DNA of 64,000 nt from Abelmoschus esculentus (lineage: Eukaryota; Streptophyta; Magnoliopsida; Malvales; Malvaceae): assembly GCA_035048815.1 (NCBI GenBank), contig JAUCBN010000006.1, forward strand, positions 15,205,001 through 15,269,000. The letters run 5' to 3'. Shown here piece by piece: positions 47,861 to 60,599 of this stretch; within the stretch, counting starts at the first letter, position 1, and each line of letters begins with the position of its first letter. Both the position numbers and the translations under genes were made by a program. The notes below the pieces were generated by a model. It worked only from the letters and a program-made list of their open reading frames with translations, had not been told where the DNA came from and did no database searches.

Positions 47861-49158
47861 ACAACCTCTATTTTTCCTCTCCTCATCTTCTTCTACATAA
47901 ATGGTCATCACATCCTCATCAGGAAAATCAAAATTCAGAGGCTCATAATCTTCTGAGGCCCTAATTGCAAAAAAATCAGCTATGACAATCCCTTTGACTA
48001 CCTTCTAGCTTACGTACAATATATCAAATTCAAACAACAACATTTGCCAAAGTGCTAATCTCTCGGTCAATATTGGTGATTCCATTAAAAAATTTAACGG
48101 ATCAAGCTTTGATATCAACCACGTGGTATGGTATAACATATATTGCCTGAGTCGACGAGTAACCTAAACAAGCGTACAACACATCTTATGGATGAACGGG
48201 TACCGTACTTCACATTCAGTAAATTTCTTACTCAGGTAATAAATTACTCTTTCTTTCTTTTCAGTGTCATCATGTTGTCCCAGCACACACCCCATGGAAT
48301 TCTCGATCACCGTCAAGTAGAGGATTAACGGTAGCAAAACGTGTCATATCATGAAAAAGTGTCACCATAGCTCTCTAATACATTGCCCCGTCATTCTTCA
48401 ACCCGAAAAGCATGACTTTGTAGCAAAACGTGCCCCATAGTATAGTAAAAGTTGTTTTCTCCATATCTTTTAAATTCATTTTAATCTGGTTGTAAACCGA
48501 GAACCCATCCATGAAAGAGAACCATGAATACCCTGAAGTATTGTCAACCAGAACATTTATATGAGGCAAAGAGAAATTATCTTTCGGGCTTGCTCTGTTC
48601 AGATCTCTATAATCCACGCACATTCATACTTTTTCGTCTTTCTTCGGTATTGGAACTATGTTTGCTACCCACTCTAGGTATGTTGCCACCTGTAAAAATC
48701 CCGCATTAATCTACTTCTGCACCTCTTCTTTGATTTTCAATAGCATTTTCGGTCTCAACCTCCTAAGCTTTTGTTGTACTGGCTTACATTCTAGTTTAAT
48801 AGGCAACTTGTGCACCACGATATCAATGTTCAAACCTGACATATCTTGATAGGACCATACAAAAACATCTTTGAATTCTCCCAACAAATCAATCAAATTT
48901 TGCTTGTCCCCTAGCGGAAATGTTGCTCCGATTTTGACTTCTTTTTTCACTTCTTCAGTACCTAGATTCAGAACCTCTATTTCTTCTTTATGGGGCATGA
49001 TCTGTTTATCTTCTTTTTCAACCAATCTCAGTAGTTCTTCAGGAACTTCATAATCCACATTATTTTCACACTCATTAACTTCTGTTAGACAAGAGATCTT
49101 TTTCAAATCCATTTCGGGCTTAAACACAGAACCATTCATGCAATCATTGATTGGGAAC
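47860..49158 (-). pseudogene. Reverse transcriptase region of the Ogre-like element, catalytic part deleted
   Basis: The exon starts at 49158 after a CAG acceptor. The N-terminal linker (49100-48711) ends in a proline- and lysine-rich RT entry sequence. The fingers are clear at 48623-48375 (MCVDYRDLNRASPKDNFSLP, FMDGFSVYNQI, FTILWGTFCYKVM, LFGLKNDGA). Right after TLFHDM the sequence jumps to the distal part ahead of RNase H (GVCAGTT, then LSKKFTECEVRYPF-like sequence). The YxDD catalytic box, thumb and connection are missing. The element cannot encode an active RT. Confidence 0.8.
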
Positions 49159-49345
49159 CTGCGAAAAAACTTATATATTTGGAAATGAATGATAGATGAA
49201 TAAAATGAATAAAAGGAAAGAAAATGTTTGCCATTTGAGAACAAAAAACATCTTTATTTGCAAGTGAAATATGAAAAAGTCCTTTACAGAAAAACCCCTT
49301 ATACCCGCGGACAAAAGTATAGGGTGGTTCATGGCATTACTCTAT
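49159..49345 (-). other. Putative intron between protease and RT of the Ogre-like element
   Basis: An AT-rich stretch without coding sense ends in TTTTTTCGCAG at 49159 just before RT-linker coding sequence. An intron at this place is a known hallmark of Ogre elements. The donor near 49340 is not certain. Confidence 0.5.
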
Positions 49346-50227
49346 TTTGAAAACTACAGATAAATCCTTTATTGTCCAATTCTTCAGAGTTTCATAAGGG
49401 AGGCATGGATGAATTCCCTCCAGAAAATTCATCTTTGGCCCTTCATAAATTCCTCCCACCAACAAACCATAGAAAACATCCCCAAAGATTTCTTCCTCCT
49501 GCAGCCTGATAGCCTCTTGACGATTCTTTTTCGCTTGCTCTATGATATTCACAAATACGTGAGATATAAAGTCGATCTTTGAACTCAATGAGATTGGCCT
49601 CTTAGCTGCAGCTTTTTCATATTTCTTCCAATATGCCTCGATTGAAAAACCTAACCCAGCTCGACCCTTCTTTATAACCATGGGCCTTGGGCGTAAACTC
49701 CCTTGCAACTTACTTCCTAATCCTTTTCCGGTCCTGGCTCCTTTACCGAGAGTTTGCTTAACAGTCATCTCTGTGTAGTTCGACAATCTTGGGTATTGAA
49801 ACTTTGCACCTTCGGCAACAAACACAGCGTTGATGAACTTCAAAGCCCTGAAAGAACACTTCAACGCCTCCTCATTTGCTTGAATGTACGGCGTATCAGT
49901 GAAAACTGATGCAATAATGTTTTCCTCTACCCCAATACACACAAGCTTTCCATCTATCACGAACTTCAACTTCTGATGCAGAGATGACTACACTGCCCTG
50001 GTAGAATGAATCCAAGGTCTTCCAAGCAGACAATTATAAGTGGGCTTGATATCCATTACAACAAAATCCATATTGTATACAGACGGACCAATTAGCAGCG
50101 ACACTTCTATCCTGCCCAACACGTCTCTCGTAGTTCCGTCGAATGCTCTGACCATATTCTGATAACTTTTCATGTGAGCAACGTCTATAGGTAACCTTTG
50201 CAAAGTCGTCATAGGTAATACATTCAA
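49337..50227 (-). pseudogene. Protease and G-patch-like segment of the Ogre-like element
   Basis: The protease-like C-terminal part is at 50227-49988 (VRAFDGTTRDVLGRIEV, DIKPTYNCLLGRPWIH), typical for plant Gypsy proteases. After a stop, 49969-49337 continues with the segment TLGKGARTGKGLGSKLQG, a Gly-rich G-patch-like motif often found in Tat/Ogre polyproteins. The active-site portion at the N-terminal side (toward 50300) is frame-broken. Confidence 0.7.
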
Positions 50228-51180
50228 CGCTGAACCATTATCATCAGTACTCCTAGCATAACATGACCCTTACAGTGAGTCGTAATATTTAGTGCTTTGA
50301 TAGACCCCATTCCACCACCCGAGATCTCATCATCAGTAAACGTTATATAATTATCTATAGTGATATGATTAAAAATTCGATCCAGCTTGTTCACTGATAT
50401 ATCATTCGGAATGAACGTCTGGTTCAACACCTTCAATAAAGCATTATGGTGTCCCTTGGAACTCAATAATAGATCAAGAATGAAGATTCTAGCTGGTTGT
50501 CTCTTCAACTGCTCAACAATATTATACTCGTTGCGCTTCAAGAACCTCAGAAACTCATGCGCTTGCTCCTCGGTAACAAGCTCGTTTACTTTTAAAACTG
50601 AATCCTCAAAAATTTTCTTATTCTCGACATTCTTTGCTTTCTCTTCTTCTTTGTCTTGAGATGGTGAATAACATTTTCCAATTATCGTGAAATTTCCTAC
50701 CTCATTCACTGGTTCTTCTTTCTCAACTTTGTTTTTGGCCTCAGGCTTCTCTGGTTGTACCTCCTTGGCGGGCTTTGAACTGCTTGGCCATATCACACTT
50801 ATAGTGTAATTCCATGGAATCATCTGTGTATCCTTGAACAAAAAAGATGTTGGAGGTGTAATTACTATGCGGGGCAACTATTGGTTTCACTTCCCCTGTT
50901 GAATTATTACCCTTTGGTCGAGCTAAAATGACCAATGACCTATCCATGCATTACTTTGGCACGATTCTCTCGGACGTGCACACATCCATCATTCTTTGCT
51001 CTCTCATCTTTGTAAAGAATTCTACTTCTTTATTATCTATCATTCCTTGTAGCAAACTTCTGAACTCAACACAATGTTGAATCTCATGTCCTTGTTCCTG
51101 GTGATACTCGCAGTATAAATATGTCTCAACTGGTTCCTTCATCATCATTCCCTGGCATATAAGCCCATTATCAAACAACT
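50224..51180 (-). pseudogene. Gag-pol junction region of the Ogre-like element
   Basis: The segment 51178-50951 carries a Cys/His cluster (CEYHQEQGHEIQHC) like the zinc finger at the end of Tat-type gag. The following 50947-50224 is split over two frames and rich in Lys and Glu, ahead of the protease. Confidence 0.65.
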
Positions 51181-51549
51181 GTTTGAAAACTCACTTTAAC
51201 GGTGATCTAATCTCTGATACACTCATCTTTATCTGCTTTATTTGGTCTTTCTCAATCATATTCACACCTCGAACACCATGATTTGGCAACGGGTTCGTAG
51301 ATATATTGGGTTCGTCAAAGTTCAAAACCCAGTATTGATCAGGTTCTGAAATATTCTTTTAAATGCAGTGCAATTCTCAATGCTATACCCCTGAATCTTA
51401 GCATGATATTTGCACTGAGCCTTCTGATCATACCAATACAGATATGGAGGTTAAAGTGGTATAATGAAATACAGACGTATCATATCCGCATCATACAGCT
51501 GAGTATACAACTCGTCATATGTTGTCAGAATAGACGTAAAACTTAGTCT

Positions 51550-52542
51550 TTCCTATTTTGACTCCTTCTTGTTTGAACTTTGTGAGCTACTTGCTCCTAC
51601 CCCTGACTTAGAAATCATCACATTTCTCGGTGCCTCGTATACAACGATGCTATTCACTTCATTATCTTTCTTTTTGAAATTCCTCTTAGAACTGTTAGAT
51701 CCTTCTATTCTCCCACTCTTGATGGTTGCTTCCACAAGCTCTCTTATAGCAACAATCTGAAAAAAGCTTTGCATCGAAGTACTAGTAAACAAACGGTCAT
51801 ACATCAAGCCGTTTAATGTTTCCATAAACATATGGGTCATTTCACTCTCAATCAATGGAGGTTGTACTTGGGAAGCCAAATCTCTCCACCTGTGAGCATA
51901 CTGTCAGAATGTTTTATTCAATCTCTGTCCCATTTGCTGCAATATAATTCTAGTAGGTCCCATCTCTGATACATGTTTGTAGTTTTCTATAAAAGCGCGA
52001 TGTAAGTCCTTCCACATCTTTATGTTCTCCCGACTCAACTTTGTGTACCATCGGATTGTAGAACCTATCAAACTATCCTGAAAATAGTGAATCAGTAGCT
52101 TCTCATCCTTATTAAAAGCGGTCATCTTCCGACAGTACATTATCATATGAGCATTTGGACATGTCTTTCCATCATACTTCTCAAAATCAGGCATTTTAAA
52201 CTTCAGCGGTAAGACCAAATCAGATACCAACCCCAAATCAAATACATTAGTGCTTTTATCAGTTGTCCCCTGTATCTCTTGTATCTTTGCCTCCAGTGCT
52301 TTAAAATGATTAACATACTTTTTCTCCATGTCCTGAAGCATCTTGTCCACTTTATTCATAAAATTGAGATCCTGAACTTCTTCAACATTTGGAGTAGTAA
52401 AATCTTCAACTTCCACTGAGTGACTTGTAGATTCCCCTACTAAATTGAATTGCACTTTTGCTGGTACTGACTGCACCTCAGGTTGCCCCCTTATGTGAGA
52501 TGTAGTATCCGTCTGACCCTTGGTCTCATTCGATCCTCCCAC
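51550..52542 (-). pseudogene. Gag of the Ogre-like element
   Basis: The retrotransposon gag core is clear: LPLKFKMPDFEKYDGKTCPN, LLIHYFQDSLIGSTIRWY, WKDLHRAFIENYKH, then after one in-frame TGA (about 51902) QYAHRWRDLASQVQPP and MFMETLNGLMYDRL. Both halves are in the same frame. The N-terminal part includes a likely coiled coil. Confidence 0.85.
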
Positions 52543-52929
52543 TGGCGCTTAGTCTTTCTCAGATTGCTTTGGTCTCAACAAAGCTGTCAATTGACTGATA
52601 ATATTTACCTGAGCTTCGACAATATTGTCCTTCATAATATTTTCTATTTCATCTAGTCGATTCTAAAAATCTATATGATCCTCCTCTAATTTCTTTAGTC
52701 TTTCTTCCGTTACCAACTTTTTTGTATGTGAACGTGGTGAGTACGAATGCGGTATGATTACAATTTAAGTGTTCACTGCCATAAAACCTTTTTATTAAAA
52801 TTTTATTTCTAAAATTAACAATGCATACGATGTATGAATGCATGAATGTAATAAGGTATTGATTTCAAAAACAACATCTTAAAAACATCCTTTTGTCCAA
52901 AAGGTTCATTAAAAATTAAAGATAACTAA

Positions 52930-53727
52930 CTACAAAAAATTGTTAGCCTTAATCCCTAAGTTATTCAACTCATGCAACAAGTGTACGATGATCTCCCCAT
53001 GCTCTTGCTCAATGTCTGACTGCTTCAGAAGAGTCGTATCTTTCTTTGACAATATCTGTACATAAGAGGCGATGCTTCTGACATGTCCCTTAAAGTTGAC
53101 TAATTCATTGTTCTGACTCTGAACTGTGTGCTGTGCTGCATCATATTTTGCTTTCCATGCTCCTCCGGTATCTTGGCATAAAGCTCCTTCGTAGCTGACT
53201 AGCTTCTCACGCAACTCTTGCACTTTATTCTCAAGCGAGACAATCTTCTGTTGTAGACCCTCCTTTTCTTTTTCCATCTTAACTTTGTCATCATTATGAT
53301 ATCGGGTAATCAACTCCTCTAACTGTGTTACCTGGTTTGTCAACTCAAAGTTCCTTGCTTGCTCTTTTTCTAACTTCTTTTCTTTATAATTCGCTTCTCG
53401 TCCTTCGTGACACTTCTATTCGTAGAGCTTCTTGTAGTCTTTCTTTTTTTTTCCATCCTGTCTAAATGATCAGATAAATCCTCAATCCTCTTACTTTTAC
53501 TTTCTTTCTGAAATTTCTTCCTATGCTCCTAATGCATTTTTCGTGCTTCTTTTAGATCCTGGCTTTACATCTCATTCTGGAGCATCAACTCTTTCTCTTT
53601 CCTTTCTTGTGTCAAAACTTTATACGTCGTCATATTCAACTCTTGGGTAAGGTCATAAATCATTTTCTCGTGTCTTTGCAAATCCAGCTCCCGATCCTGC
53701 TTTAATTTTTCTAACGCTGATGATGCT
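52930..53727 (-). pseudogene. C-terminal coiled-coil part of ORF1, Ogre-like element
   Basis: The minus frames encode long heptad-like helices (ALEKLKQDRELDLQRHEKMI; ENKVQELREKLVSYEGAL). This is the downstream half of ORF1; the upstream half lies beyond the inserted Athila-like element, at 61846 and above. Frame breaks are present around 53343-53565. Confidence 0.65.
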
Positions 53728-55044
53728 TGATGCGTGTCAATTATGCACAATTAGTGCAAGTGAACATGTCGCAAGTAATAAGTGATAAGTATTATCGAGT
53801 TATCGTCTCCACAAGGGTTGGTATACTTAATATGTCTTCTTTGATCTTCTTGCTCTGCAAAATAAAAATAAAAACATAAGTGAATTGAAGTTGTGATTAA
53901 ATAAATAAAGCAATTAAAGAAAACTAAATAAAATGAGTTCGAATTGAGAAAGAGGTCAAGATCCAGTTGTGTTGTATAGTGGATTTGATTGATCTGTTTC
54001 TGTCCAATGCAATTACACTATACTGTATCGGTAGTACTGCAGATTATTGCCTCGACAACGATAGTGTTCTCTGTCGCAGCAATCCCTTGCTCTTGGGCAG
54101 ATTTACCAAAGTTCGGCAAAGTATCATTTGATGGCTCCGCTTATCCCTAAGTCGAAATATTGTTGATGATCAGTCCTTGATGATACCTCCCGACGTTAAT
54201 CAATTATAACAAACAACCAATGCCACACTTCTTTTAGCCGTTGAAACTCTAACCTATCCCTAGGCCGAGTTAGTATCCTCTAATCAAGTCGAATATCATA
54301 CTTACTCTTTTCGTGAGTCTAACTCTCCCGAGTCTAGACAAATAGATTACTAACAAACTTCCCTCCCGGGCTTGGATGCAAGAACAAAGAATGACAAAGA
54401 GTAAGCAAACCTTAATATTTTATTGCATTAAAACAAGAAATATGATACAATCTCTTCTCATTAATACTCAACAACTTTCACCTAAACCCTAAGAAAGCTT
54501 AGAACATGATGAAATTATTCCTCGGGTAAACTCTCTCAAAATTGGCTCTCCTAGTCCCTTGGACGGCTATGCCTTATATAGGCTTGGTCTAGGGCAAACC
54601 TTTCCTAAATAGAGTATAACTTGGAGTAGGGAACAAGTTATATACATAGGTTAAATATTTCCAATTTTGATTCTTCTAGAAGGTTTCTTTCCCACGTGGC
54701 CTTGTCTTTGGGCTTTCCTTATGTTGTCCAGCTCCGATCCATGGGCTTCTTGAACAGCAATATTCTCCTCATTTTTCTCCTCAGTTTGCCTGCCATATTG
54801 CTATTTATCCTATGCTGCCTCGGCATCAGGTCCTGCCTCAACCTCAGTTTGCTACCGCAAAAATACTTGTTCCTGCGCAGACATGAAAATATAGTAAACT
54901 ATGCCTTTTCTACAAATATTATCTTTAATAGCATCATCCCTAAATATATTACATTAAATACATGTATTGGTTTAAGTAGGTGCAGAATTGATGATAAGTG
55001 CCCATGAAAAATATAGAAAGTGATAGTGAGTTGAGCACTTATCA
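53728..55044 (-). repeat. 3' LTR of the Athila-like element (left copy)
   Basis: It is 1317 bp. Compared with the other LTR it keeps an extra stretch of about 71 bp at 53735-53805. A TATA box reads GCCTATATAAGG on the minus strand (about 54571-54582). Confidence 0.9.
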
Positions 55045-56008
55045 CACCACCAAACTCGAACTATTGCTTGTCCTCAAGCAATGCAAACCATCAGTTTGTC
55101 AAACTCTATTCTCTCTTGGTCTTATGTTTTCATCTATTCTCCCCACCTTAACTATGTCTATTCTTTAGACTTAACCTTTTAGTTACCTAAGGGTTTACGT
55201 AGAAGACAAACTATAAGGTTTAATGTGTATGTGCGTTTTTGTGGACAAGTTTAATTAAAGGCCTTCTTAGATAAACTCTAAGTTCAAGAAAAATAGACTT
55301 GGATTTAGTGTACTCTTCTTAAAACAACAATTTCTTGAGCCAATTTCGGGCACCTCAAGTATTGTGTTTTCTACTTCTTATTTCCTTATTTCTTTTGCTA
55401 TTCTTTTAAGATACTAGAGCCAACTTCTGGCACCTCTAGTATGAAGAAAAGTATTTCCTAGAGCTGGTGATAGACACCTCTAGTTACCTTTCCGAAGATC
55501 TAAGTTTTTATCACCTAAGTTTATTAAAAGAATTCCTATAGCCAAACAAGTCTCAAAAGTGTTTTGAAATTCAACCTTATTGTAAGCTTCTAAGTTTTTC
55601 TCCTTAGGTATCCTAGAATTAAATCTTCAAAACAGAACCTAACTATGGTAAGGAGAAAGATTTCTATTGCCGTAAAGAATAAACTAAGACAATATTGATG
55701 ATGGGCAGTGCAAGAATATGGGCAACAATTTTAAGTTAAGTGGTGGATATAAAACAAAAAATTTTATCACAAAAAACTTCCTTTTCATGGCAAGGCCGCG
55801 GCAGTGGACTTGCCTCGACAGTGGCTCTATACTCCCAAACTCAAACCAATCATTATCCTTAATGCTTAATTTAGGGACAAGCAGTAGGCAAAAAATTATA
55901 AGTAGTAAGAAAAAAACACAATTATATGAGCAATAAAAGAAATAAGAGAAATTATAATGATTCGGAAGAGCTCTCTTCCACATTTTGTTTTTTCGATCAT
56001 GCTGTTGA

Positions 56009-57466
56009 TTATTGCACCTTTGATGGAGATGGCTTTTCTCGTCTTGGTGGCTGAACTGTCGTTGGTGTTGCTCGTTGCATGGGGACATTAGCCTCTTCTC
56101 CTCCTTCATCTTTAGTGTCCATTATCTTCGTTCCTCCTTCATTTTCTGGATTTGCCTTGACATTCTGAATGCTTGGCTCGGCATCGGATGAGCTTTGGTA
56201 GACGTATTCATCGATTTCCCTTAAAAGACTGCTCATGGGAATGAGGGCTCTGGTTGGAGTGCTGAAAACTAACCTTCACTTGGAAGGTCTTCTGCTGGCA
56301 AATGCTGCTGCAGCAGGATCTGTTGCCCTAGATGAGCCAGCTTCGTTGAACTATTGTTATAATCTGGAGAAGAATGGCCTCAACCCTGGGGCTGGAGTAG
56401 TTTCTGTGTAGGGCGCTACCGTGACGAATATGTTTATAGGGATTTCTAGAAATTACGCCCATTGATTTGAAAAGTTTTGCATCATCATTTGGGCAAGAGT
56501 GTTGTTGAGGTCTCTTTGATATTCTATGTATCTTTGCTGGCGAAGGTCCATAGCTACCATCCTCTGAAGAATCTCTTGGTAGGAGTCTGCTACGGTAGCG
56601 GTAGCGGCTTGGGTAGTGCCAGGCATCTCTGTCGTGTACTCGGCTCCGACAATAAAGTCAGTAGTGAACTACTGAGGGGTTGCCAGGACAGGCTTTTCCT
56701 GTGTGATCTGCATAACTTTGTGATAGAATTATTTGGTCCATCCTTGCTTGTTTGGTCTGTATTCATCCGTATCTTCTATTGGTACTCCTGCAGCAATGCA
56801 CAAACCAGAGATTAAACAAAGGAAATATAAAGGTCCACATTTCCTCTTACCGCACTTGTGTATTTCTCGTAAAATAATTTCTCCAACATTGATGATCCTC
56901 TTGTTGATGATGGATTGGATGAGCACCAATCTCTTACGGTCCACCGTGCTGTTGTGGAAGGTGGGGAAAAGACGTCTTTTGACAAATATACACCACAGCT
57001 TAGCCTCGGGCTTGAAGCTTTTCCTTGTTACAGAACCTCTATGGGCACCGGTTTCCCAAGGAGTGTTGTTGTAACAAAGGTCATCTTTGATCAATTCGTA
57101 ATCCTAGGTGTTGACATCTTCCATGAATTCGGCATAAATATCATGCTCTGGTGCTAGGCCGTAGAACTTGTTGATTGCTTCGGCATCAAGGTGGACAAGC
57201 TTGCCTCGTCAGTGGACGTAGAGATTATCCTTGATCGGCCCACGTGTATAAAATTCTCGCACTATGGTGGCATTTGCCTGGTCAGGTTGTAGGTAAAAGA
57301 TTTTCCATTTTTGATATCGAATCCTTTCGAACAAGTAATATTCGGTGCCGAAGATTTCCTCATCAGATTGTTGGAACCCTTGTTCCTCCCACAACTGCCG
57401 AGCGATGAAAGTTCTGTTGAATCGGTCTACAACAGTGGTGAGAGCAAATCGATTGTATGTTGCCAT
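56009..57466 (-). pseudogene. Downstream ORF with putative plant transposon protein domain
   Basis: Starting MATYNRFALTTVVDRFNRTF, the reading includes KWKIFYLQPDQANATIVREF, LDAEAINKFYGLAPEHDIYAEF and KRRLFPTFHNSTVDRKRLVL. This is the conserved domain found in many plant retroelement polyproteins and often called putative plant transposon protein; its function is unknown. Stops occur after LYVH (near 57209), after DVNT (near 57095) and after QGWTK (near 56729). The tail (56236-56009) is acidic and proline-rich. The ORF has its own ATG and an upstream TATA box (57611-57621), separate from gag-pro. Confidence 0.75.
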
Positions 57467-57610
57467 CTATGAAGATTAAGAGTCTTGGAAAATTTCTTGA
57501 ATAAATTCTAAAAATTTCAAGAAGGCTTGTGAGTAGGCAGAGAGTATTGTGAGAGCAAGGTTTAGTAGAAATCAAGAATATATGAGTGAATAATTTAAAA
57601 GAACGAGGCT

Positions 57611-57621
57611 GCTTATATAGG
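57611..57621 (-). promoter_or_regulatory. TATA box upstream of the downstream ORF in the Athila-like element
   Basis: The minus strand reads CCTATATAAGC about 145 bp before ATG 57466. The sequence between has the look of a leader (ACAATACTCTCTGCC). It resembles the LTR TATA boxes but lies inside the element. Confidence 0.5.
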
Positions 57622-57897
57622 TTTCGACCTTGTAGCCGTTTAAACTACTAGTCGTTTTGTATCCATTTTAAATTCACTACACGTTAGAAATTACTGTTGC
57701 AGTGTAAAACTCGACAGATAGTCGTTACACTGTTTCTGCCTGTTGGGACTGCTGCGGCTTCTGACATTGTTTATTGCCTCGGTAGAATTCCTGTTGTGAA
57801 CTATTTCTCCTTTATTCTTGCTTTTATTGACCTAAAAATAAAAACATCAACCAAAAATTAAAAAGATAAAAACATAAATCCTAAACTAAAATGAATC

Positions 57898-58242
57898 CTA
57901 ATATAATAAATAAAGTGAAAGGGAAGATGTTATGTTACTAGTGGAGTACATGTAAATGCGTCTCCCAATTTGATTTATCTCTTGTTGGCCTAGAGTTTTC
58001 TTCAAGTGTTGATCTTTACCTTCTGTTTTTTGCTCATCCTTATTTTTTGCCTCCACCCTGGGCTTAATTTTCTTGCCAAATAATCTACCGAGCATGCTGC
58101 CAAGGCAGAATATCTTGGTGTCTGCGTCTGCTGTGTGGAGGACTTTGCACTCTTCTGGATCATCAAATTTTTTTAATTTGTGAAATGCATTGAGTTTAAT
58201 TTGTTGGTCATTGACCCTCATTGTCAACTCTCTATTTTTCAC
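57898..58242 (-). pseudogene. Remnant at the start of pol, Athila-like element
   Basis: The segment NRELTMRVNDQQIKLNAFHK is the conserved stretch that in Athila elements links the protease to RT. Here it leads into a basic, unrelated-looking tail (MLGRLFGKKIKPRV) and ends, with no RT beyond it. Confidence 0.65.
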
Positions 58243-58247
58243 ATCAA

Positions 58248-60490
58248 TTAAGGTTCGTCTAGTAGCAAGGAATGGTCTTCCAGGATGATCGGTGCATTCT
58301 CATCTGCTTCACAGTCAAGGACAAGGAAGTCGGCAGGAAAAATAAATTTATCTATCTTTACCATTATGTCCTCTATTTTTCCTTCAAGATGCACATATGA
58401 TCTATCTGTAAGTTGGAGCAGCACTATCGTAGGCTTTGCCCTTCCTATTCCAAGTTTTTGAAAGAATGATTTGGGCATGAGATTGATGCTTGCTCCTAGG
58501 TCACATAATACCTTTCCTTCATAATTATTACCAATCACACAAGGTATGGTAAAACATCCAGGATCCTTCAGTTTGGGTGGTATGCGATTGTGCAACATTG
58601 CCATGCATCCTTCAGTTGTTTCCACTGTCTCAAACTCACCTAGCTTCTTTCTTTTAGACACAATATCTTTTAAGAATTTAGCATAGTTGGGAATTTGTTC
58701 AATTGCCTCAACAATTGGCAAGTTGATGTGGACTTGCTTTAAAATATCTAGGAACTTTTTGAACTGGTGGTCCTGTTTTTGCTTTTTCAACCTTTGTGGG
58801 AAAGGTGGTTGTGGTCTCATCTCTTCTATGGTCTCATTGGTTTGGAATTTAATACTTGGAACTACTGTGTTTTTCACTGTCTCGGCAGGATGTTCAAGTG
58901 CTGTCGAGCTCTCTACTGGGGCAGTATTCTCATGATCAGTTTGTTCAGCATCCAAGTCCTCCTTGTTAGATTCCTCATGTGCTACTGGTGGAACTTTGGT
59001 TGTTGGCTTGCCCATTGTCTCTTTAAGTTGTAGTCCACTTCTTGTAGTTATTGTTTTGTATTGTTCATGGCCAATTCCCTTAGCAACTTTAGTATTACTG
59101 GGTAGTCCCTCTTTTGGTCTAATATTTTGTCTTTGAGCAAATTGACCAACTTGGGTTTCCAGTGGTTTAATAGCAGCTTCCTGGTTTTATAGCCTCATCT
59201 TTGTACTATTCATGAAGTCATCAGTTCTCTTCATGAAACTGTTGTTCTTAGTCATGTATGATTCTGTTTTCATTATGAAAGTCTTGAGAGTATTCTCCAA
59301 TGAATTCATAGGTTGTTGTTGATGTATCTGCTACTGCAGCAGTGACTGATATACATGCTGCTGCGGCAATGAATTCTGATAACTTGAGGCTTGGTTAGTG
59401 AGGTTCAAGGCATTATTAGGATTGCTCCATGAAAAATTTGGGTGCCTTTTCCATGCTGGATTATATGTGTTGGACATCATATTGTTGTTCCGGTTGTAGT
59501 TTCCCACATAGAAACCAAATTCCTCATTTTACATATACTCAGAAGAATTGATCGCTTTTATCTCATGAGTATTTTGCTGTACTTGCATGTTCTGAACCAA
59601 CTTGGTTAAAGATGCCAATTGTGCTGCCACTGAGTTGATAGTTTCTAGTTCATTCATTGTGGCTTGGCATCTTAATATTCATCGGCTAGAAGTAGGGAAT
59701 TGAAAATCTTTCCTTGCGAGTTTGTTCAGAATCTCAATAGCTTCTTCAGGAGCTTTGTCAAGGAGTATTCCATTTCCCGAGGCATCTAACATCATCTTTG
59801 TCGGGGAATTGGTAACATTGTAGAACATGGTTACTTGTATCCATAGGGGAAATCCATGTAGTGGATATTTGTTTAGTAACTCTTTGTAGCGTTCCCAAGC
59901 CTCGTAAATAGATTCGTCATCAGCCTATCTGAAAGAAGTAATTTTATTACGGATTTGATCATATAAGTTGGTAGGTTGAATCGTATAATGAATTCTCGGT
60001 AGAGTTCACTTCAAGATCCTATAGATCCTACCGGAATGCTATTTAACCAGGTCTTGGCCCTATCTCTCAGTGAATAGGCGAAAAGTTTTAATCTTAGGAT
60101 ATCTTCATGGACTCCTTGAATTTTGAATGAGTTGCAGACTTCCATGAAGGACTTGAGATGTTGCCTGGCTTCTTCAGTTGCAGACCCACTAAATTGTCCA
60201 ATAGTATTAAGCATATTGAACCTGACTAGTTTGAGTTCAAAGTGGGTTGCTTTTATCTCTGGTGTAACAACTCCGGGGTTCAATCCATTTAGATCTTCCA
60301 CAAGAAAATCTTTAACAGTTAGTTGCCGCGGCAGTGGTTGCTATGGAAGGCTTGGCCAGCAGGTAAGTTCTGGTTTCCTTGATTTACTATCATGGCTCCT
60401 TAGATCAGTCTCCTCAACTCTTGGTAGGTTCGTTCGATTTTTGGATCAATCTCATATAGTGGATTTCTTGGGTTGGCCCTGGTCAAACAC
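58248..60490 (-). pseudogene. Gag-protease of the Athila-like element
   Basis: Gag begins near 60490 (MTRANPRNPLYEIDPK) and holds the Athila gag core (RQHLKSFMEVCNSFKIQGV, LRLKLFAYSLRDRAKTWLNS at 60160-60030). It is interrupted by several stops between 60010 and 59040. From 59015 to 58248 a long open frame contains the linker and the retropepsin with CDLGASINLMPKSFFQKLG (active-site triplet DLG) and FLVLDCEAD. Protease and linker are intact; gag is not. Confidence 0.88.
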
Positions 60491-60581
60491 AAAAAATAAA
60501 CCTAGTAAAATAAAAAATAAAAATAAAAATAACTAAAATAACAAGAAAATAAAGAAAACAAAATTTAGTTGTCAATCCCCG

Positions 60582-60599
60582 GCAACGGTGCCAAAAACT
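60582..60599 (-). other. Primer-binding site of the Athila-like element
   Basis: Next to the right LTR the minus strand reads AGTTTTTGGCACCGTTGCCG, the leader typical of Athila elements, primed by a tRNA-Asp-type end in known members. Confidence 0.75.
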
